From JAFDVL01 sp964631865 (lineage in GTDB: Bacteria > Acidobacteriota > Blastocatellia > RBC074): a stretch of DNA of 64,000 nt. The stretch is taken from contig CAZWAK010000013.1 of NCBI GenBank assembly GCA_964631865.1, positions 1-64,000 on the forward strand, given 5' to 3'. Of this stretch, positions 19,162-29,262 are shown piece after piece. The position numbers were made by a program, and so were the translations under genes. The stretch's first letter is position 1; every line of letters begins with the position of its first letter. The notes beneath the pieces are model-generated. The model was given only the letters and a program-made list of their open reading frames with translations. It did no database searches and was not told the DNA's origin.

Positions 19162-20826
19162 TCACTTCTCGCCTTCGATCTGCTTTTTGACAGTCAGCGC
19201 TTCTGCATTTTGTGCGTCCAGTTCCAGCGCCGTTTTGCTGTGCGTCAGTGCGCGCGCGCGATCTCCACGCGCCAAATACAAGCGGCTCAACGCGACGTGC
19301 GCACCGAGCAAGCGCGGATTCCAATACACCGCGTTGGCATACGACGTCAACGCCGCTTCGAGGTCAGCGCGCCGCTCCAAAATCTGAGCGCGCAAAAAAT
19401 GCGCCTCGGCCAGCGTCGGGTCGTTATTCAGCACAGTTTGCAATTCGGACAACGCGCCCGTGTCATTTTTTTCCGTGAGCAATTGCCGCGCCCGTTCGAG
19501 GCTTTGCAGCGCGAGGCGCGTTTGTGCCGGAGGCAAATTCGTGTTCGACGAGCGCTGCCGATTGAGCCAATAAAAATTGGCGCGGTTGAAATCCATTTTG
19601 AGACGAATCAGCACCGGGATTTTATCGGGCTTCGTCTTCCACTGCGCGTAGGTGTTGTTATTGCTCAGCAGTCGCCGCGCTTCCTGATCGGCGATTTCGC
19701 TTTCCACCTTTTTCCCAACAGCCCACAGACATTCCGCCAATAAATAATGCGCCTCGCCATCTTTCGGGTTCAGCTTCACGACGGCTTGCAATTCATTCGC
19801 GGCCTGCTCGAATTTTTTGTCGCGCCACAACGCATAGCCGTAATTGAAGCGCACCATCGTATCTTGCTGCGCCGAGGTGGCAGCGCGTTGGAGATGAGAG
19901 TATGCGCGGTTCAAATCGCCGTTGTTGATTTGCGCCGCGCCCGCGTTGTTCAGTACTTCGACGAGCGGCAACGCGGCGGCCAAACGCTCGAAGGCATCGG
20001 CGGCTTCGCGGCGTTGCCCCAGCAAATGTGCCGTCAACCCGCCATAAAACTGGCTTTCCCAATAGCGCGGATCATCTTTCACCAACTCGTGAAACTGCTG
20101 TGCGGCCTCAGTAAAATTTTGTTGCCGAAACTGCACCAGCCCCAATTCATAAATGGCTTGCGCGAAATGTCCGACGCTTTCCGCATCGTTATATTCCTTG
20201 ATCGCGCGTTTGAGAAAAATCTCGCGCGATTTCGCTTCCGGCGACTGCACGCCTTTGACAAAAAACTCAAACGCGCGCGGTGGAATCCGTTTGGCGCGGC
20301 GCTTGAACTGATCCTGCGAATAGGGCAAGGCCGGATCGCGTTCGTACAAAATGCTCCAGGCCAACAAACCTTGCATGGCTTGTAAATCGGACAGCGGGCC
20401 ACCGATATTGAACGGCTTCCCGACGACACGACCTTCGCGCGGCTCAATCAATTTGGCGGCGAACGCAATCGTGACCGCATCTTTCTCGCCGCTCACTTCG
20501 TAGCTGCCAACCAGCACAAAATTCGCTTGTGCTGCTTCGGCCAGCCGCAACTTTGAAGCTAAGGTCAACGAATCGCACGGTCGCAGCCCGGCGCGTTCGC
20601 ACGCGATGGCGCGTTCTTCCGGCGACAACACCGCCAAGCCCGGCGCGTCCAGCAATTCGGCCAGCAAAAGCGCAAAGCTGTCGCTCACCCATTGATAGTC
20701 CGAACGCCCCGACGCATTGTCGAACGGCAAGGCCAGCAACACTTCGTCCACGGCGCGCGCCGACGGCGCACAAAACATGAAAGTCAGAATCGTGAAAATG
20801 ATGCCAAGATACGGCTTTTTCTGCAT
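19162..20826 (-). CDS. Secreted TPR protein with FlgO-like N-terminal domain
   Basis: 554 residues. A signal peptide (about 1-25) leads to a domain (about 28-150) with the LALPFDNASG...DSFALLLAELLDAPGLAVLS pattern seen in FlgO/CsgG-like stress and signalling proteins, then TPR motifs across about 190-550. A similar domain occurs in the outer half of the kinase at 78-3077. ATG has AGGAG upstream. Probably an envelope scaffold; no enzymatic motif. Confidence 0.82.
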   Translation of the reverse strand: MQKKPYLGIIFTILTFMFCAPSARAVDEVLLALPFDNASGRSDYQWVSDSFALLLAELLDAPGLAVLSPEERAIACERAGLRPCDSLTLASKLRLAEAAQANFVLVGSYEVSGEKDAVTIAFAAKLIEPREGRVVGKPFNIGGPLSDLQAMQGLLAWSILYERDPALPYSQDQFKRRAKRIPPRAFEFFVKGVQSPEAKSREIFLKRAIKEYNDAESVGHFAQAIYELGLVQFRQQNFTEAAQQFHELVKDDPRYWESQFYGGLTAHLLGQRREAADAFERLAAALPLVEVLNNAGAAQINNGDLNRAYSHLQRAATSAQQDTMVRFNYGYALWRDKKFEQAANELQAVVKLNPKDGEAHYLLAECLWAVGKKVESEIADQEARRLLSNNNTYAQWKTKPDKIPVLIRLKMDFNRANFYWLNRQRSSNTNLPPAQTRLALQSLERARQLLTEKNDTGALSELQTVLNNDPTLAEAHFLRAQILERRADLEAALTSYANAVYWNPRLLGAHVALSRLYLARGDRARALTHSKTALELDAQNAEALTVKKQIEGEK

Positions 20827-21118
20827 GAACCACTTCTCCTACGCGACAAATTGTACCGAGCGAGAGGCAAAAAGCAAAAGCCGCGTGCCCGCCGCATCCG
20901 CGCTCACTCTATCACGTTGTGCGCCGTTCAGCTTTTTTGATTTTCCCGTCGCAGTGACTTGTCGCGGTTGGCGGGCAGTGATAAGTTACGAAACGTCCGC
21001 GATTCGCCAATCATCCGATTTGCGATGGACTACTCATTCCGGTTTCTAAGACATCGCTATCATCCACTAGACCACCGCAAACCAACCGTTTGCGCGACAG
21101 CTTTCGGAGAACCTCTTT

Positions 21119-22735
21119 ATGACCATGATGCAAACCCCATTACTGATGAAAACGCTGATGGAACGCGGGCCGAAGTTTTATCCGGACGCCGAAATCGTCT
21201 CGAAAATGCGCGATCAAATTCATCGCTACACCTACGCCGATATGGGGCGGCGCGCGAAGCAACTGGCCAATGCGCTGACCAAGCTCGGCGTGCGCAAAGG
21301 CGACCGCGTGGCGACACTTGCCTGGAACAGTTATCGGCATCTCGAAATTTATTACGCCGTGCCGTGTATGGGCGCGGTGCTGCACACGCTGAATCTGCGG
21401 CTGTCGGCGGAACATTTGAGCTACATCATCAATCACGCGGAAGATGCAGTGATTTGCGTGGATGCGGATTTGCTGCCGCTGTTGGATCGCATCGCCGATC
21501 AAATCACGGGCGTCAAGCATTTCATCGTGATGAGCAACACCAGCGAATACACAACCAAGCTCGCGCCCGCACACGATTACGAACAGTTGATCGGCGGCGA
21601 AAGCTCGCATTTTACGTGGCCGGAGTTTGACGAAAATTCGCCGATGGGGTTGTGCTACACGAGCGGCACGACGGGCAATCCGAAAGGCGCGATGTACACG
21701 CATCGCTCGAATTATTTGCACACGATGTCGCAGGCTATGGCCGACGGCATGGGCGTCACGAGCGGCGACACAGTGATGGCGGTCGTGCCGATGTTTCACG
21801 CGAATGCGTGGGGCTTGCCATACGCCGGTTGTATGCTCGGTTTCAAGCAGGTGTTTCCAGGGCCGACGATGGACGGCGCTTCGATTTGTCAGTTGTTGCA
21901 GGACGAAAAAGTCACCATCACCGCAGGCGTGCCGACGATTTGGATGGGCGTCAAAGCCGAGATCGAAGCGAATCCTGGCAAGTATGATTTCTCGCATCTG
22001 CGCTCAATGACTTGCGGTGGCTCCGCGCCGCCGCGCGCGCTGATTGATTGGTTGGAAACTACTCTGAACATCGAATTCGTGCAGGCGTGGGGCATGACCG
22101 AAACCTCGCCGCTCGGCTCGGTCGCGCGGCTCAAACCGAAGATGAAGGCGTGGGAGCGCGCGAAGATTCTCGACGTCAAACAACGTTGCGGCATCATCGC
22201 GCCCGGCCTCGAAGCGCGCGTCGTAGACGACAACGGCAACGAAGTCGAACACGATGGCGTCGCGATGGGCAAACTGTTGGTGCGCGGGCCCTGGATCGCC
22301 AGCGAATATTATCGCGCCGATGCGCCTGACCGTTTTCCTGACGGATGGTTCGACACGGGCGACATCGCGACGATAGATGCGGAAGGCTATCTGGCCATCG
22401 CCGACCGCGCGAAAGACGTCATCAAAAGCGGCGGCGAATGGATTTCGTCCGTAGATATGGAAAACATTCTGATGGCGATGCCGGGCGTCGCCGAAGCCGC
22501 CGTCATCGGCGTCCATCATCCGCGCTGGCAGGAACGCCCGCTCGCCTGTGTCGTCAAGAAACCCGATGCTGACATCACGAAAGAAAGCGTGCTCGCGTTT
22601 CTCTCGGACAAAGTCGCCAAATGGTGGTTGCCAGACGACGTCGTGTTTGTGGATGCGATTCCGAAAACCAGCGTCGGCAAATTCGACAAAAAGGTGATGC
22701 GCGTACAGTTTGAGAACTATCAGTTGCCCAGTTGA
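21119..22735 (+). CDS. AMP-forming acyl-CoA ligase (fatty-acid--CoA ligase family)
   Basis: Adenylates a carboxylic acid and transfers it to CoA. The ATP-binding motif is YTSGTTGNPKGAM (about residues 180-192); GMTE (about 323), the hinge/ATP motif DGWFDTGDIATID and the C-terminal catalytic Lys in TSVGKFDKK follow in the usual order. Length (538 aa) is typical of medium/long-chain acyl-CoA synthetases of the AlkK/FadD3 type. GGAGA precedes the ATG. It probably feeds beta-oxidation. The gene stands alone. Confidence 0.92.
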   Translation: MTMMQTPLLMKTLMERGPKFYPDAEIVSKMRDQIHRYTYADMGRRAKQLANALTKLGVRKGDRVATLAWNSYRHLEIYYAVPCMGAVLHTLNLRLSAEHLSYIINHAEDAVICVDADLLPLLDRIADQITGVKHFIVMSNTSEYTTKLAPAHDYEQLIGGESSHFTWPEFDENSPMGLCYTSGTTGNPKGAMYTHRSNYLHTMSQAMADGMGVTSGDTVMAVVPMFHANAWGLPYAGCMLGFKQVFPGPTMDGASICQLLQDEKVTITAGVPTIWMGVKAEIEANPGKYDFSHLRSMTCGGSAPPRALIDWLETTLNIEFVQAWGMTETSPLGSVARLKPKMKAWERAKILDVKQRCGIIAPGLEARVVDDNGNEVEHDGVAMGKLLVRGPWIASEYYRADAPDRFPDGWFDTGDIATIDAEGYLAIADRAKDVIKSGGEWISSVDMENILMAMPGVAEAAVIGVHHPRWQERPLACVVKKPDADITKESVLAFLSDKVAKWWLPDDVVFVDAIPKTSVGKFDKKVMRVQFENYQLPS

Positions 22736-22757
22736 AATGGCGCTCATATAAACAAGT

Positions 22758-22873
22758 GGGTTTGAGCGCGCGAAGCGTTTGGAGTGCGACGGTCTCGACG
22801 TCGCTTTGGAATTGCGACGAAGACAAAAGCTACGTCAAGCCGCAGCACTCCAAACGCTTCGCGCACTCAAGCC
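22758..22873. repeat. MITE/REP-like palindrome (GAAGCGTTTGGAGTGC family)
   Basis: The arms GCGCGAAGCGTTTGGAGTGC and its exact complement enclose about 55 bases that themselves contain complementary TTGACGTAGC-like and CGACGTCGC-like pieces. One arm recurs at 1-27, so this is a dispersed family. It begins 22 bases after the ligase stop codon. Confidence 0.8.
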
Positions 22874-23021
22874 TATTCATCCTATCGAATGCTACTATCT
22901 TGTCCCTCTCGCTTCTGCGATCATAAGACTACCCCATACACATCTGCTCGCTGCCGTGATAGGATTTCGTTTCATCCTCGATCATCATTGACGATTTCAT
23001 TATTACCGAGATTCGCTGTAA

Positions 23022-25463
23022 ATGTGTTGTGACCTGAACCTGAATTGTACCGGCCTTTATTTCCTTTGTGTCTTTGCGGTCTTGCTCTTGTGCCCGCTGC
23101 CATCCCTAGCCCAACAACCAACGCAGACCGAACAAAAAGTGCAGAACCCGATTGGTGAAGCCGAAGCCGAGCGGCGTGCGTTGCGGCGCAATGCGCCGGG
23201 CGCGCAACTCAGCGTCAGCGCGCGCGTCCCCATCAAACCGGAAGAGGAACTGAATATCACTTCGCAACGAGACGAAGCGCAAGGCAATGTGTTCATTTAC
23301 ATCGGCGATGTGCATTTGACCTACTCCGACATCACGATCATCTGCGACCGCGTCACGTTCAATAAAGCGACGAACGATGTCGTGGCCGAAGGCAATGTGT
23401 TTTTTGAGCAGCAAGGCCAAACGGTCGTATGCGAACGCGCCGAGTTCAACCTGGAAACCAAACGCGGCACGCTCCACAAATCGGCGACCTACACGGATCG
23501 CACGCCCGATGGCACGACGTTGTTGGTAGATGCGTGGCGCACGGACAAAACTGGCGAAGAAAGTTATACGTTGGAAAATGCGACGCTCACCGCGTGTCAG
23601 GAAACCGTGCCGAAATGGAGCTTCACGGCCCGGCGCGCGCGCGTCAAATTGGATGATCGCGCCGTGATGTACAACCCGATCTTTCGCATCAAGAATTTCC
23701 CCGTCTTATACCTGCCGTACCTTTCGCTTTCGATCAGCAAGAGAGACCGCGCGTCGGGCTTCCTGTTGCCGTCGTCCGGCTCATCCAACATCAAAGGCCG
23801 CACGCTGCACGTGGCGTATTATCAAACGCTCGGACGTAGCGCCGACATTTTGTTTCGCGGCGATATTTTCTCGAAACGCGGTCTCGGCTTCGGCTTCGAT
23901 TTTCGCGCGCGCCCCAACGAAACTTCGTATCTGGCGTTCGGTACGTTTTTGGTCAAAGACCGTTTGCTCGGCCCCAAGCGCGACGCCTTCGGTAACAATT
24001 TACCGGATCAGGGCGGCAGCAGTTTTTATGCCGATGCCGTGCAAAATTTCAAGAACGGCTTCGTCGCTGTCGCCGATGTCAACATCACATCGAACATTGC
24101 CTTTCGACAAGTCTTCGCCGAAAACGCGCAGCAAGCGATCTCGCCCGAAGAACGCTCGCAGTTGTACGTCAACAAAAACTGGCATGCCTACAGCTTCAAC
24201 GTTTCGATCTATGAGCAAAGCATTTCCTTGCGCAACGAGACGATCAAAACCCGCACCTTGCCGAGCTTTGAATTGAACAAACGCAGCGAACGAGTTTCCG
24301 AAGCAATCCCGATTTACTTTTCGTTTGAATCGTCCGCCGAGGGCATGAAACGCACCGTCGCGCGTGGCAACACCTCTACGTTTCGCACGCCAAATGTGTC
24401 GCAACGATTTGATTTTTTCCCGACGATCACCTTGCCGCTCAAACCGATTGGCGGCTTCACGTTCACGCCGAGCCTGAGTTTTCGCTCGACGTTTTACAGC
24501 GACAGTTTGAATCCGGTCACGCAGGAAGTGACGGGGCAAAATCTGTATCGCAACTACGCCGACATCAACCTCGACGTGCGCGCGCCCAGCTTCGCGCGTA
24601 TCTTCCGCAAAAAAGATGGCTCGCCCTGGTTCAAGCACATCATCGAACCGTATGCCGCGTATCGGCGCATCCTCGGCGCAGACAATTTCGACCGCACGAT
24701 TCACTACGACGAGCGCGATATGATCGCTGAGACGAACCAAATCGAGTACGGCCTCACGAATCGCTTTTTCGTCAAACGCGCGACGCCCGATGGCCAAGCG
24801 ACGCAAGCGCACGAATGGATGTCGCTGACCATCGCGCAGCAGCATTTCTTCGATGCCGATTTGGGCGGCGTCATCAAAACCGGGCGGCGCAATCAATTTA
24901 TTCCGACGACGGCGCTCACTGGATTCGCGTTCTTCAGTGGCCGCCGCGATTTTTCGCCGCTGCACGTCAATGCGCGCGTGCGCCCGAATGATTTGACGTT
25001 TGCCGATGTGCGGATGGATTTAGACACGACGAACGGCGAACTGCGCAATCTATCGGTGTCCGGCGGGCTGCTGCAATTTCGCCAACTCTTTTCGCTCAGC
25101 CAATCGTGGTACTACACGCGCCGCCTCGCCATCGGCAACGGACAATTCGACGCGACGACTTCGCCGGGCAATCAAATGGACACGTCGTTTTTTGCGGGCA
25201 AACCGGCGAAAGGCCCGTACGGCGGCGTCACGATTGCCTACGATTTTCGCAACCGCTTCTTCGATGGCACACCGCGCGACCCGCGTTACATCAACTTCAT
25301 CACGACCGGCGGCTGGGCGTGGGATTGTTGCAGCGTGCAATTTCAAAACTACACCTTCAATGTTGGCTTACGCGATGAAAACCGTTTCGTGTTTTCGTTC
25401 ACGCTGAAAGGGATTGGCACGTTCGGGACGGACAATATCGGACAGCAACGGCGACGTTGGTAG
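23022..25463 (+). CDS. lptD: LPS-assembly outer-membrane protein LptD
   Basis: Final component of lipopolysaccharide export; forms the outer-membrane barrel that inserts LPS together with LptE. A signal peptide (about 1-30, LPSLAQ) is followed by an OstA/LptA-like beta-jellyroll (about 70-200: GNVFIYIGDVHLTYSDITI, FNKATNDVVAEGNVFF) and a C-terminal barrel (about 220-813). The N-terminal Cys pair (CC, residues 2-3) is before the signal helix and probably not structural. A conventional strong ribosome binding site is not seen. Presence implies an LPS-bearing outer membrane. Confidence 0.88.
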   Translation: MCCDLNLNCTGLYFLCVFAVLLLCPLPSLAQQPTQTEQKVQNPIGEAEAERRALRRNAPGAQLSVSARVPIKPEEELNITSQRDEAQGNVFIYIGDVHLTYSDITIICDRVTFNKATNDVVAEGNVFFEQQGQTVVCERAEFNLETKRGTLHKSATYTDRTPDGTTLLVDAWRTDKTGEESYTLENATLTACQETVPKWSFTARRARVKLDDRAVMYNPIFRIKNFPVLYLPYLSLSISKRDRASGFLLPSSGSSNIKGRTLHVAYYQTLGRSADILFRGDIFSKRGLGFGFDFRARPNETSYLAFGTFLVKDRLLGPKRDAFGNNLPDQGGSSFYADAVQNFKNGFVAVADVNITSNIAFRQVFAENAQQAISPEERSQLYVNKNWHAYSFNVSIYEQSISLRNETIKTRTLPSFELNKRSERVSEAIPIYFSFESSAEGMKRTVARGNTSTFRTPNVSQRFDFFPTITLPLKPIGGFTFTPSLSFRSTFYSDSLNPVTQEVTGQNLYRNYADINLDVRAPSFARIFRKKDGSPWFKHIIEPYAAYRRILGADNFDRTIHYDERDMIAETNQIEYGLTNRFFVKRATPDGQATQAHEWMSLTIAQQHFFDADLGGVIKTGRRNQFIPTTALTGFAFFSGRRDFSPLHVNARVRPNDLTFADVRMDLDTTNGELRNLSVSGGLLQFRQLFSLSQSWYYTRRLAIGNGQFDATTSPGNQMDTSFFAGKPAKGPYGGVTIAYDFRNRFFDGTPRDPRYINFITTGGWAWDCCSVQFQNYTFNVGLRDENRFVFSFTLKGIGTFGTDNIGQQRRRW

Positions 25464-25467
25464 GCGT

Positions 25468-25739
25468 TTTTTTCGCCACGAATTTCACGAATTTTCACGA
25501 ATTCATTTTGGGTTGAGAGAGCAAGACCAAAATCCAAAATCTATAGACATCAAGAAAATTCACCACGAAGAAACGAAGAACACGAAGATAATTATTTTGT
25601 CTCAGGCTTGAAACCATTGGAGTTTTTTCCCTTCCTTCGTGTTCTTGATGATCTTCGTGGTGAATTTTCTTTTCTTGAAAGCTATACAATCCAAACGCAG
25701 AATAATTCGTGAAAATTCGTGAAATTCGTGGCGAAAATC
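25468..25739. repeat. Nested double word-type palindrome between lptD and the HD gene
   Basis: Outer arms (about 25470-25504 and 25703-25737) are perfect complements over about 34 bases made of CACGAATTT/TTCACGAA words. Inside them a second pair (about 25551-25587 and 25630-25676) is made of CACGAAG/AAGAACACGAAG words. The element occupies the whole convergent gap, touching the stop codon at 25740. Confidence 0.85.
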
Positions 25740-27362
25740 TTACTCCGTCTGGGTCGCGGCTTTGCTTTCCAGTGCGGGCGGAACGGGTGGTTCGGCGCGG
25801 CGGGCATTTTCTTCCTGCTCGCGGCGTCGCTGCTGCTCGTCGCCGGACGTGGGATTGAAGCCGGGGTAGCTGACGCGCTGATGATGAATGCTGATGAGCG
25901 TATTGATGAGGCTCTCGCGGATTGTGTTGAGTTCCTGCAACGTCACATCGCTTTCATCAAATTGACCATCGGCGACGATGTGATCCACGATGCGTTTGAT
26001 GATGAGGCGAATGTTTTCCGGCGAAGGGTCTTGCAACGAACGGGCGGCGGCTTCTGCGCCATCGGACAACATCACGATCACAGCTTCTTTGGTTTGCGGC
26101 TTCGGCCCCGGATAGCGGAAATCGTCGGGATTGACGGTTTCACCGCGCGCCGCCGCCTGCGATTTCGCCTTGTGATAGAAATACGCCAGGATGCGCGTGC
26201 CGTGATGTTGCGGGATGAAGTCAATGATCTGTTCCGGCAAACCTGCTTCTTCGGCCATCTTGATGCCGCGCCGTACGTGCCCGGTGATGATGCGCACGCT
26301 GTCGCGCGGATCCACTTGGTTGTGCGGGTTGTCCATGCCGTTTTGATTTTCAATGTACATCTTCGGCGCGGCCATCTTGCCGATGTCGTGGTACAAACAA
26401 GCCGTGCGCGTCAGCAACGCATTCGCGCCGATGGCTTTGGCAGCGGCTTCGGCCAGCGTGGCGACGATGAACGAATGATGATTTGTGCCCGGCGTCTTCA
26501 AGGCCAAATCGCGCAACAACGGATTGTCCGCGTTGGAAAGCTCCAGCAGCTTCAAGTCCGTCATAATGCCAAAAAACGATTCGTACAGCGGCGTCACCAA
26601 ACTGGCAATCCCGGCACATTGCGCCGCGCTGATGAAGCCGATGACTATGCTGTCGAGCAAAATGCGCCCCGACAAAGGCTGTTCGGTCAACAACGCGACG
26701 ACGATGCTCATGGCGGCGTTCGCCCCGCCAATCACGGGGATCGCCACCGCGACGGCATTGCGTGTGCGATAGCGTTCGGCGCTGGCAATGGCGGCAATCG
26801 AACCGACCAACGAATACATCGCAATCGCCATCCCGCCTTGCGAAATCAGCGCGACAAACAACGCGCTAATCAAGGCTGCGACGAGCGCAATTTGTGACCC
26901 GACCAGCAACGACAAGCCCAACGCGGCGGTGGCAAACGGAATCGCCAACTCAAAGCCTCGGACGCCGCTGTAGCGCCCCATCTCCGGGCTTTGGCCGAAC
27001 ATGTCGGCCACAAATTCGCCCGCGCGCACCAACAGCGTTTGCAGCAGAATGGCTGTGCCTGTTACCCAAAACGTCGTGTCGGCGGGCAAGCGCAACGAAC
27101 GACTGCGTGTCGAAGCTTTGTAGAGCGCAAAGAAAATCACGGCGACCGCCGCTGTCATGCCTGTCAGGCGAGAGAGCGACTCCAGCGCGGTGAATTTTTC
27201 GTTGGCAATCAGGAACGCCGTGACCAGCACGAGCAAGCCGAAATAGAGCCAAAAACGCACGCGCGGCGGAATACTATGATACAGGTTAGAAAGCTTCTGT
27301 TCCGCAGAGGCAGGCAAGCGGAGGAAACGGACGAGCCAGGAACGTTTTGTGTGGATCTTCAT
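25740..27362 (-). CDS. 7TM-HD family cyclic-dinucleotide-type phosphohydrolase
   Basis: About seven hydrophobic helices (about residues 35-280) followed by a cytoplasmic HD domain (about 300-490) with the metal motif HDIGK, later HVRRG and HH in PQHHGT. This matches PgpH/YqfF proteins, known to degrade c-di-AMP, but lacks the large N-terminal extracytoplasmic 7TMR-HDED domain, so it is a short form. ATG at 27362 was chosen over an upstream start because the preceding 19 codons lack conservation. c-di-AMP activity is inference from the family. Confidence 0.85.
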   Translation of the reverse strand: MKIHTKRSWLVRFLRLPASAEQKLSNLYHSIPPRVRFWLYFGLLVLVTAFLIANEKFTALESLSRLTGMTAAVAVIFFALYKASTRSRSLRLPADTTFWVTGTAILLQTLLVRAGEFVADMFGQSPEMGRYSGVRGFELAIPFATAALGLSLLVGSQIALVAALISALFVALISQGGMAIAMYSLVGSIAAIASAERYRTRNAVAVAIPVIGGANAAMSIVVALLTEQPLSGRILLDSIVIGFISAAQCAGIASLVTPLYESFFGIMTDLKLLELSNADNPLLRDLALKTPGTNHHSFIVATLAEAAAKAIGANALLTRTACLYHDIGKMAAPKMYIENQNGMDNPHNQVDPRDSVRIITGHVRRGIKMAEEAGLPEQIIDFIPQHHGTRILAYFYHKAKSQAAARGETVNPDDFRYPGPKPQTKEAVIVMLSDGAEAAARSLQDPSPENIRLIIKRIVDHIVADGQFDESDVTLQELNTIRESLINTLISIHHQRVSYPGFNPTSGDEQQRRREQEENARRAEPPVPPALESKAATQTE

Positions 27363-27444
27363 TGGACGTAACCCAAACCACAACACCACGAAAGAAGGCG
27401 GGAGTATACCATACCCCACCGGACAAAAAACAAGCCGGGAGATC

Positions 27445-27560
27445 GTTTCGCGTTTCGGGTTTTGAGTTTTGAGTGGCGAGATTTAAGATTTGTCATTTGA
27501 GATTTGTCATTTGAGATTCAATGCCCTGAAACGCGAAACTCCTAACGCGCAACGCGAAAC
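27445..27560. repeat. Word-type palindrome with a tandem centre
   Basis: Left arm GTTTCGCGTTTCGGGTTTTG, right arm ACGCGAAAC words, with a centre of tandem ATTTGTCATTTGAG units. It lies between divergent genes and ends 8 bases before the histidine kinase ATG. It is the only member that I see at 5' ends. Confidence 0.7.
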
Positions 27561-27567
27561 AGAAAAG

Positions 27568-29262
27568 ATGAAGCCGCTGAAACTCTACACCCGCACAACG
27601 ATTCTGGTTTCGCTGATTTTAATTTCGGTGTTGCTGGCGGTAGTGTATTTTTTCGTCACGAAAGCGCGCGAAATCGAAGCGCAGGAGCAATTGAAAAATG
27701 CGCGGATTCTGGCGCTGCGGCTGGCCATTTCCCTGCCCGAATTATCAGCGGATTTGGAACTCTCTGAAATTCGCAAGAACCTCACGGCCTTTCGCAAATT
27801 GAACACAACCGCCAACATTCAAGTCATTCGCGTCTACAACAAAAGCCTGAACGAAATTCTGCAATCGCCGACTGCCGAACCAGAAGATATTCCACAAAAA
27901 GAACTGGCTCGCTTAGTGAATCAAAAAGATGCGGTCGCCAGTCTGCGCGAAGTCAAAGTGGGGCAAAGCACACAATTGATGAACTATGCCGCCGCGCCAC
28001 TCTTGGACAACAGCGGCAAAATGGCCGGAGCCGTGAGCCTCACGATCCAGCGCGAGCCGCTCTCCGACCTCTCGCAACGTTTGATCTGGCTGACGGTCGC
28101 CTTGCTCGCGGTGGCCATTGTTTCGATCACGTCGGTGCTGTATTTCCTCTTCAGCCAGGTCATCTATCGCCCGTTGGATGAATTGGTGAAAACGATGGCG
28201 AAAGCGGAAACCGGCAACCTGGAAGTCGCCGTGCCCGTTCACGCGAACGATGAAATCGGACAACTGGCGATGGGCTTCAATAATATGCTCACGCGCTTGC
28301 GCGCGATGACCGACGAACGCGCCAAATATCAAAAACATCTCGAAGCCACTGTCACGGAAAAGACTGCCGAATTGGCCGAACGCAATGCCCAGTTGGAAGA
28401 AGCCAGCGCCGAGTTGTTTGAAATTCAGCGCGAACTCACGAAGTACGAACGACTCGCGGCGGCGGGACAATTGGCCGCGCAATTCGCGCACGAAGTCGGC
28501 ACGCCGCTCAATTTGATTTCGGGGCACGTGCAACTGCTGACGCTGCGCACGCAGGACGAAAAGACGCAGGAACGCTTGAACCTGATCGCGTCGCAAATTG
28601 CGCGTATCGAAAAAATCGTGCGCGGCATGATGGATGCCACGCGCCGCCCGCGCCCGACCCTCGCGGCAACAGACTTGAACGCGCTGTTGCAACGCATCTT
28701 TGAAATCACTGCGCCGACGCTCGCCGCGCGCGAAGTGGAACTGGTCGCCGAGTTCGACGAAACGAATCCGCACGTGTGCGCCGATAGCGAACAATTGCAA
28801 CAGGTCTTCATCAATCTCATCAACAACAGTCTGGACGCGATGCCGAGCGGCGGCAGGCTGTATTTTGCGACAGCGACGGTGGGCGAGTTTGCGCTGATCA
28901 CCTGCCGCGACACCGGCACAGGCATCAGCGAAGACGCGCGCGAGCGCATCTTTGATCCGTTGTTTACGACCAAGCTGAATGGGCACGGCAGCGGCCTCGG
29001 CTTAACCGTCGTGCAGAAAATCATTCAGGAACATCGCGGTCAAATCACGCTCAAAAGCGACGCCGGGCAAGGCGCGGAATTTCAAATCAGCTTGCCGTTA
29101 GCAGAGTTGTCGGTGGTCGGTGATCGGTGGTCGGTGGTCGGTGGCCAGTTGCCGGAAACTAATCATCACTCGGCAGTGGTTTCAGAATACCAATCACCGA
29201 CCACCGACCACCAGCCACCCATCACCGACCACCAGCCACCGACCACCGACCACCCTTTATGA
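27568..29262 (+). CDS. Membrane sensor histidine kinase with repeat-encoded C-terminal tail
   Basis: NtrB-like kinase partner of the overlapping regulator at 29259. Two membrane helices (about 12-32 and 172-198) flank a periplasmic sensor; HAMP about 195-248; coiled coil; HisKA with His308 in FAHEVGTPLN; HATPase motifs N (INNSLDAMP), G1 (DTGTGI) and G2 (GHGSGLGL). After the last kinase strand (ISLPLAEL) come about 50 residues rich in Thr, Asp, His and Pro (TTDHQPP repeats) encoded by the palindromic repeat at 29109-29253. The stop overlaps the next ATG by 4 bases, so translation is coupled. Confidence 0.92.
   Translation: MKPLKLYTRTTILVSLILISVLLAVVYFFVTKAREIEAQEQLKNARILALRLAISLPELSADLELSEIRKNLTAFRKLNTTANIQVIRVYNKSLNEILQSPTAEPEDIPQKELARLVNQKDAVASLREVKVGQSTQLMNYAAAPLLDNSGKMAGAVSLTIQREPLSDLSQRLIWLTVALLAVAIVSITSVLYFLFSQVIYRPLDELVKTMAKAETGNLEVAVPVHANDEIGQLAMGFNNMLTRLRAMTDERAKYQKHLEATVTEKTAELAERNAQLEEASAELFEIQRELTKYERLAAAGQLAAQFAHEVGTPLNLISGHVQLLTLRTQDEKTQERLNLIASQIARIEKIVRGMMDATRRPRPTLAATDLNALLQRIFEITAPTLAAREVELVAEFDETNPHVCADSEQLQQVFINLINNSLDAMPSGGRLYFATATVGEFALITCRDTGTGISEDARERIFDPLFTTKLNGHGSGLGLTVVQKIIQEHRGQITLKSDAGQGAEFQISLPLAELSVVGDRWSVVGGQLPETNHHSAVVSEYQSPTTDHQPPITDHQPPTTDHPL
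29109..29253. repeat. Word-type palindrome (GGTCGGT words) inside the kinase 3' end
   Basis: The left arm is tandem CGGTGGTCGGTGATCGGTGG, the right arm tandem ACCGACCACC. Unlike other members, it lies in an open reading frame and is translated as the tail of the histidine kinase. Confidence 0.8.
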
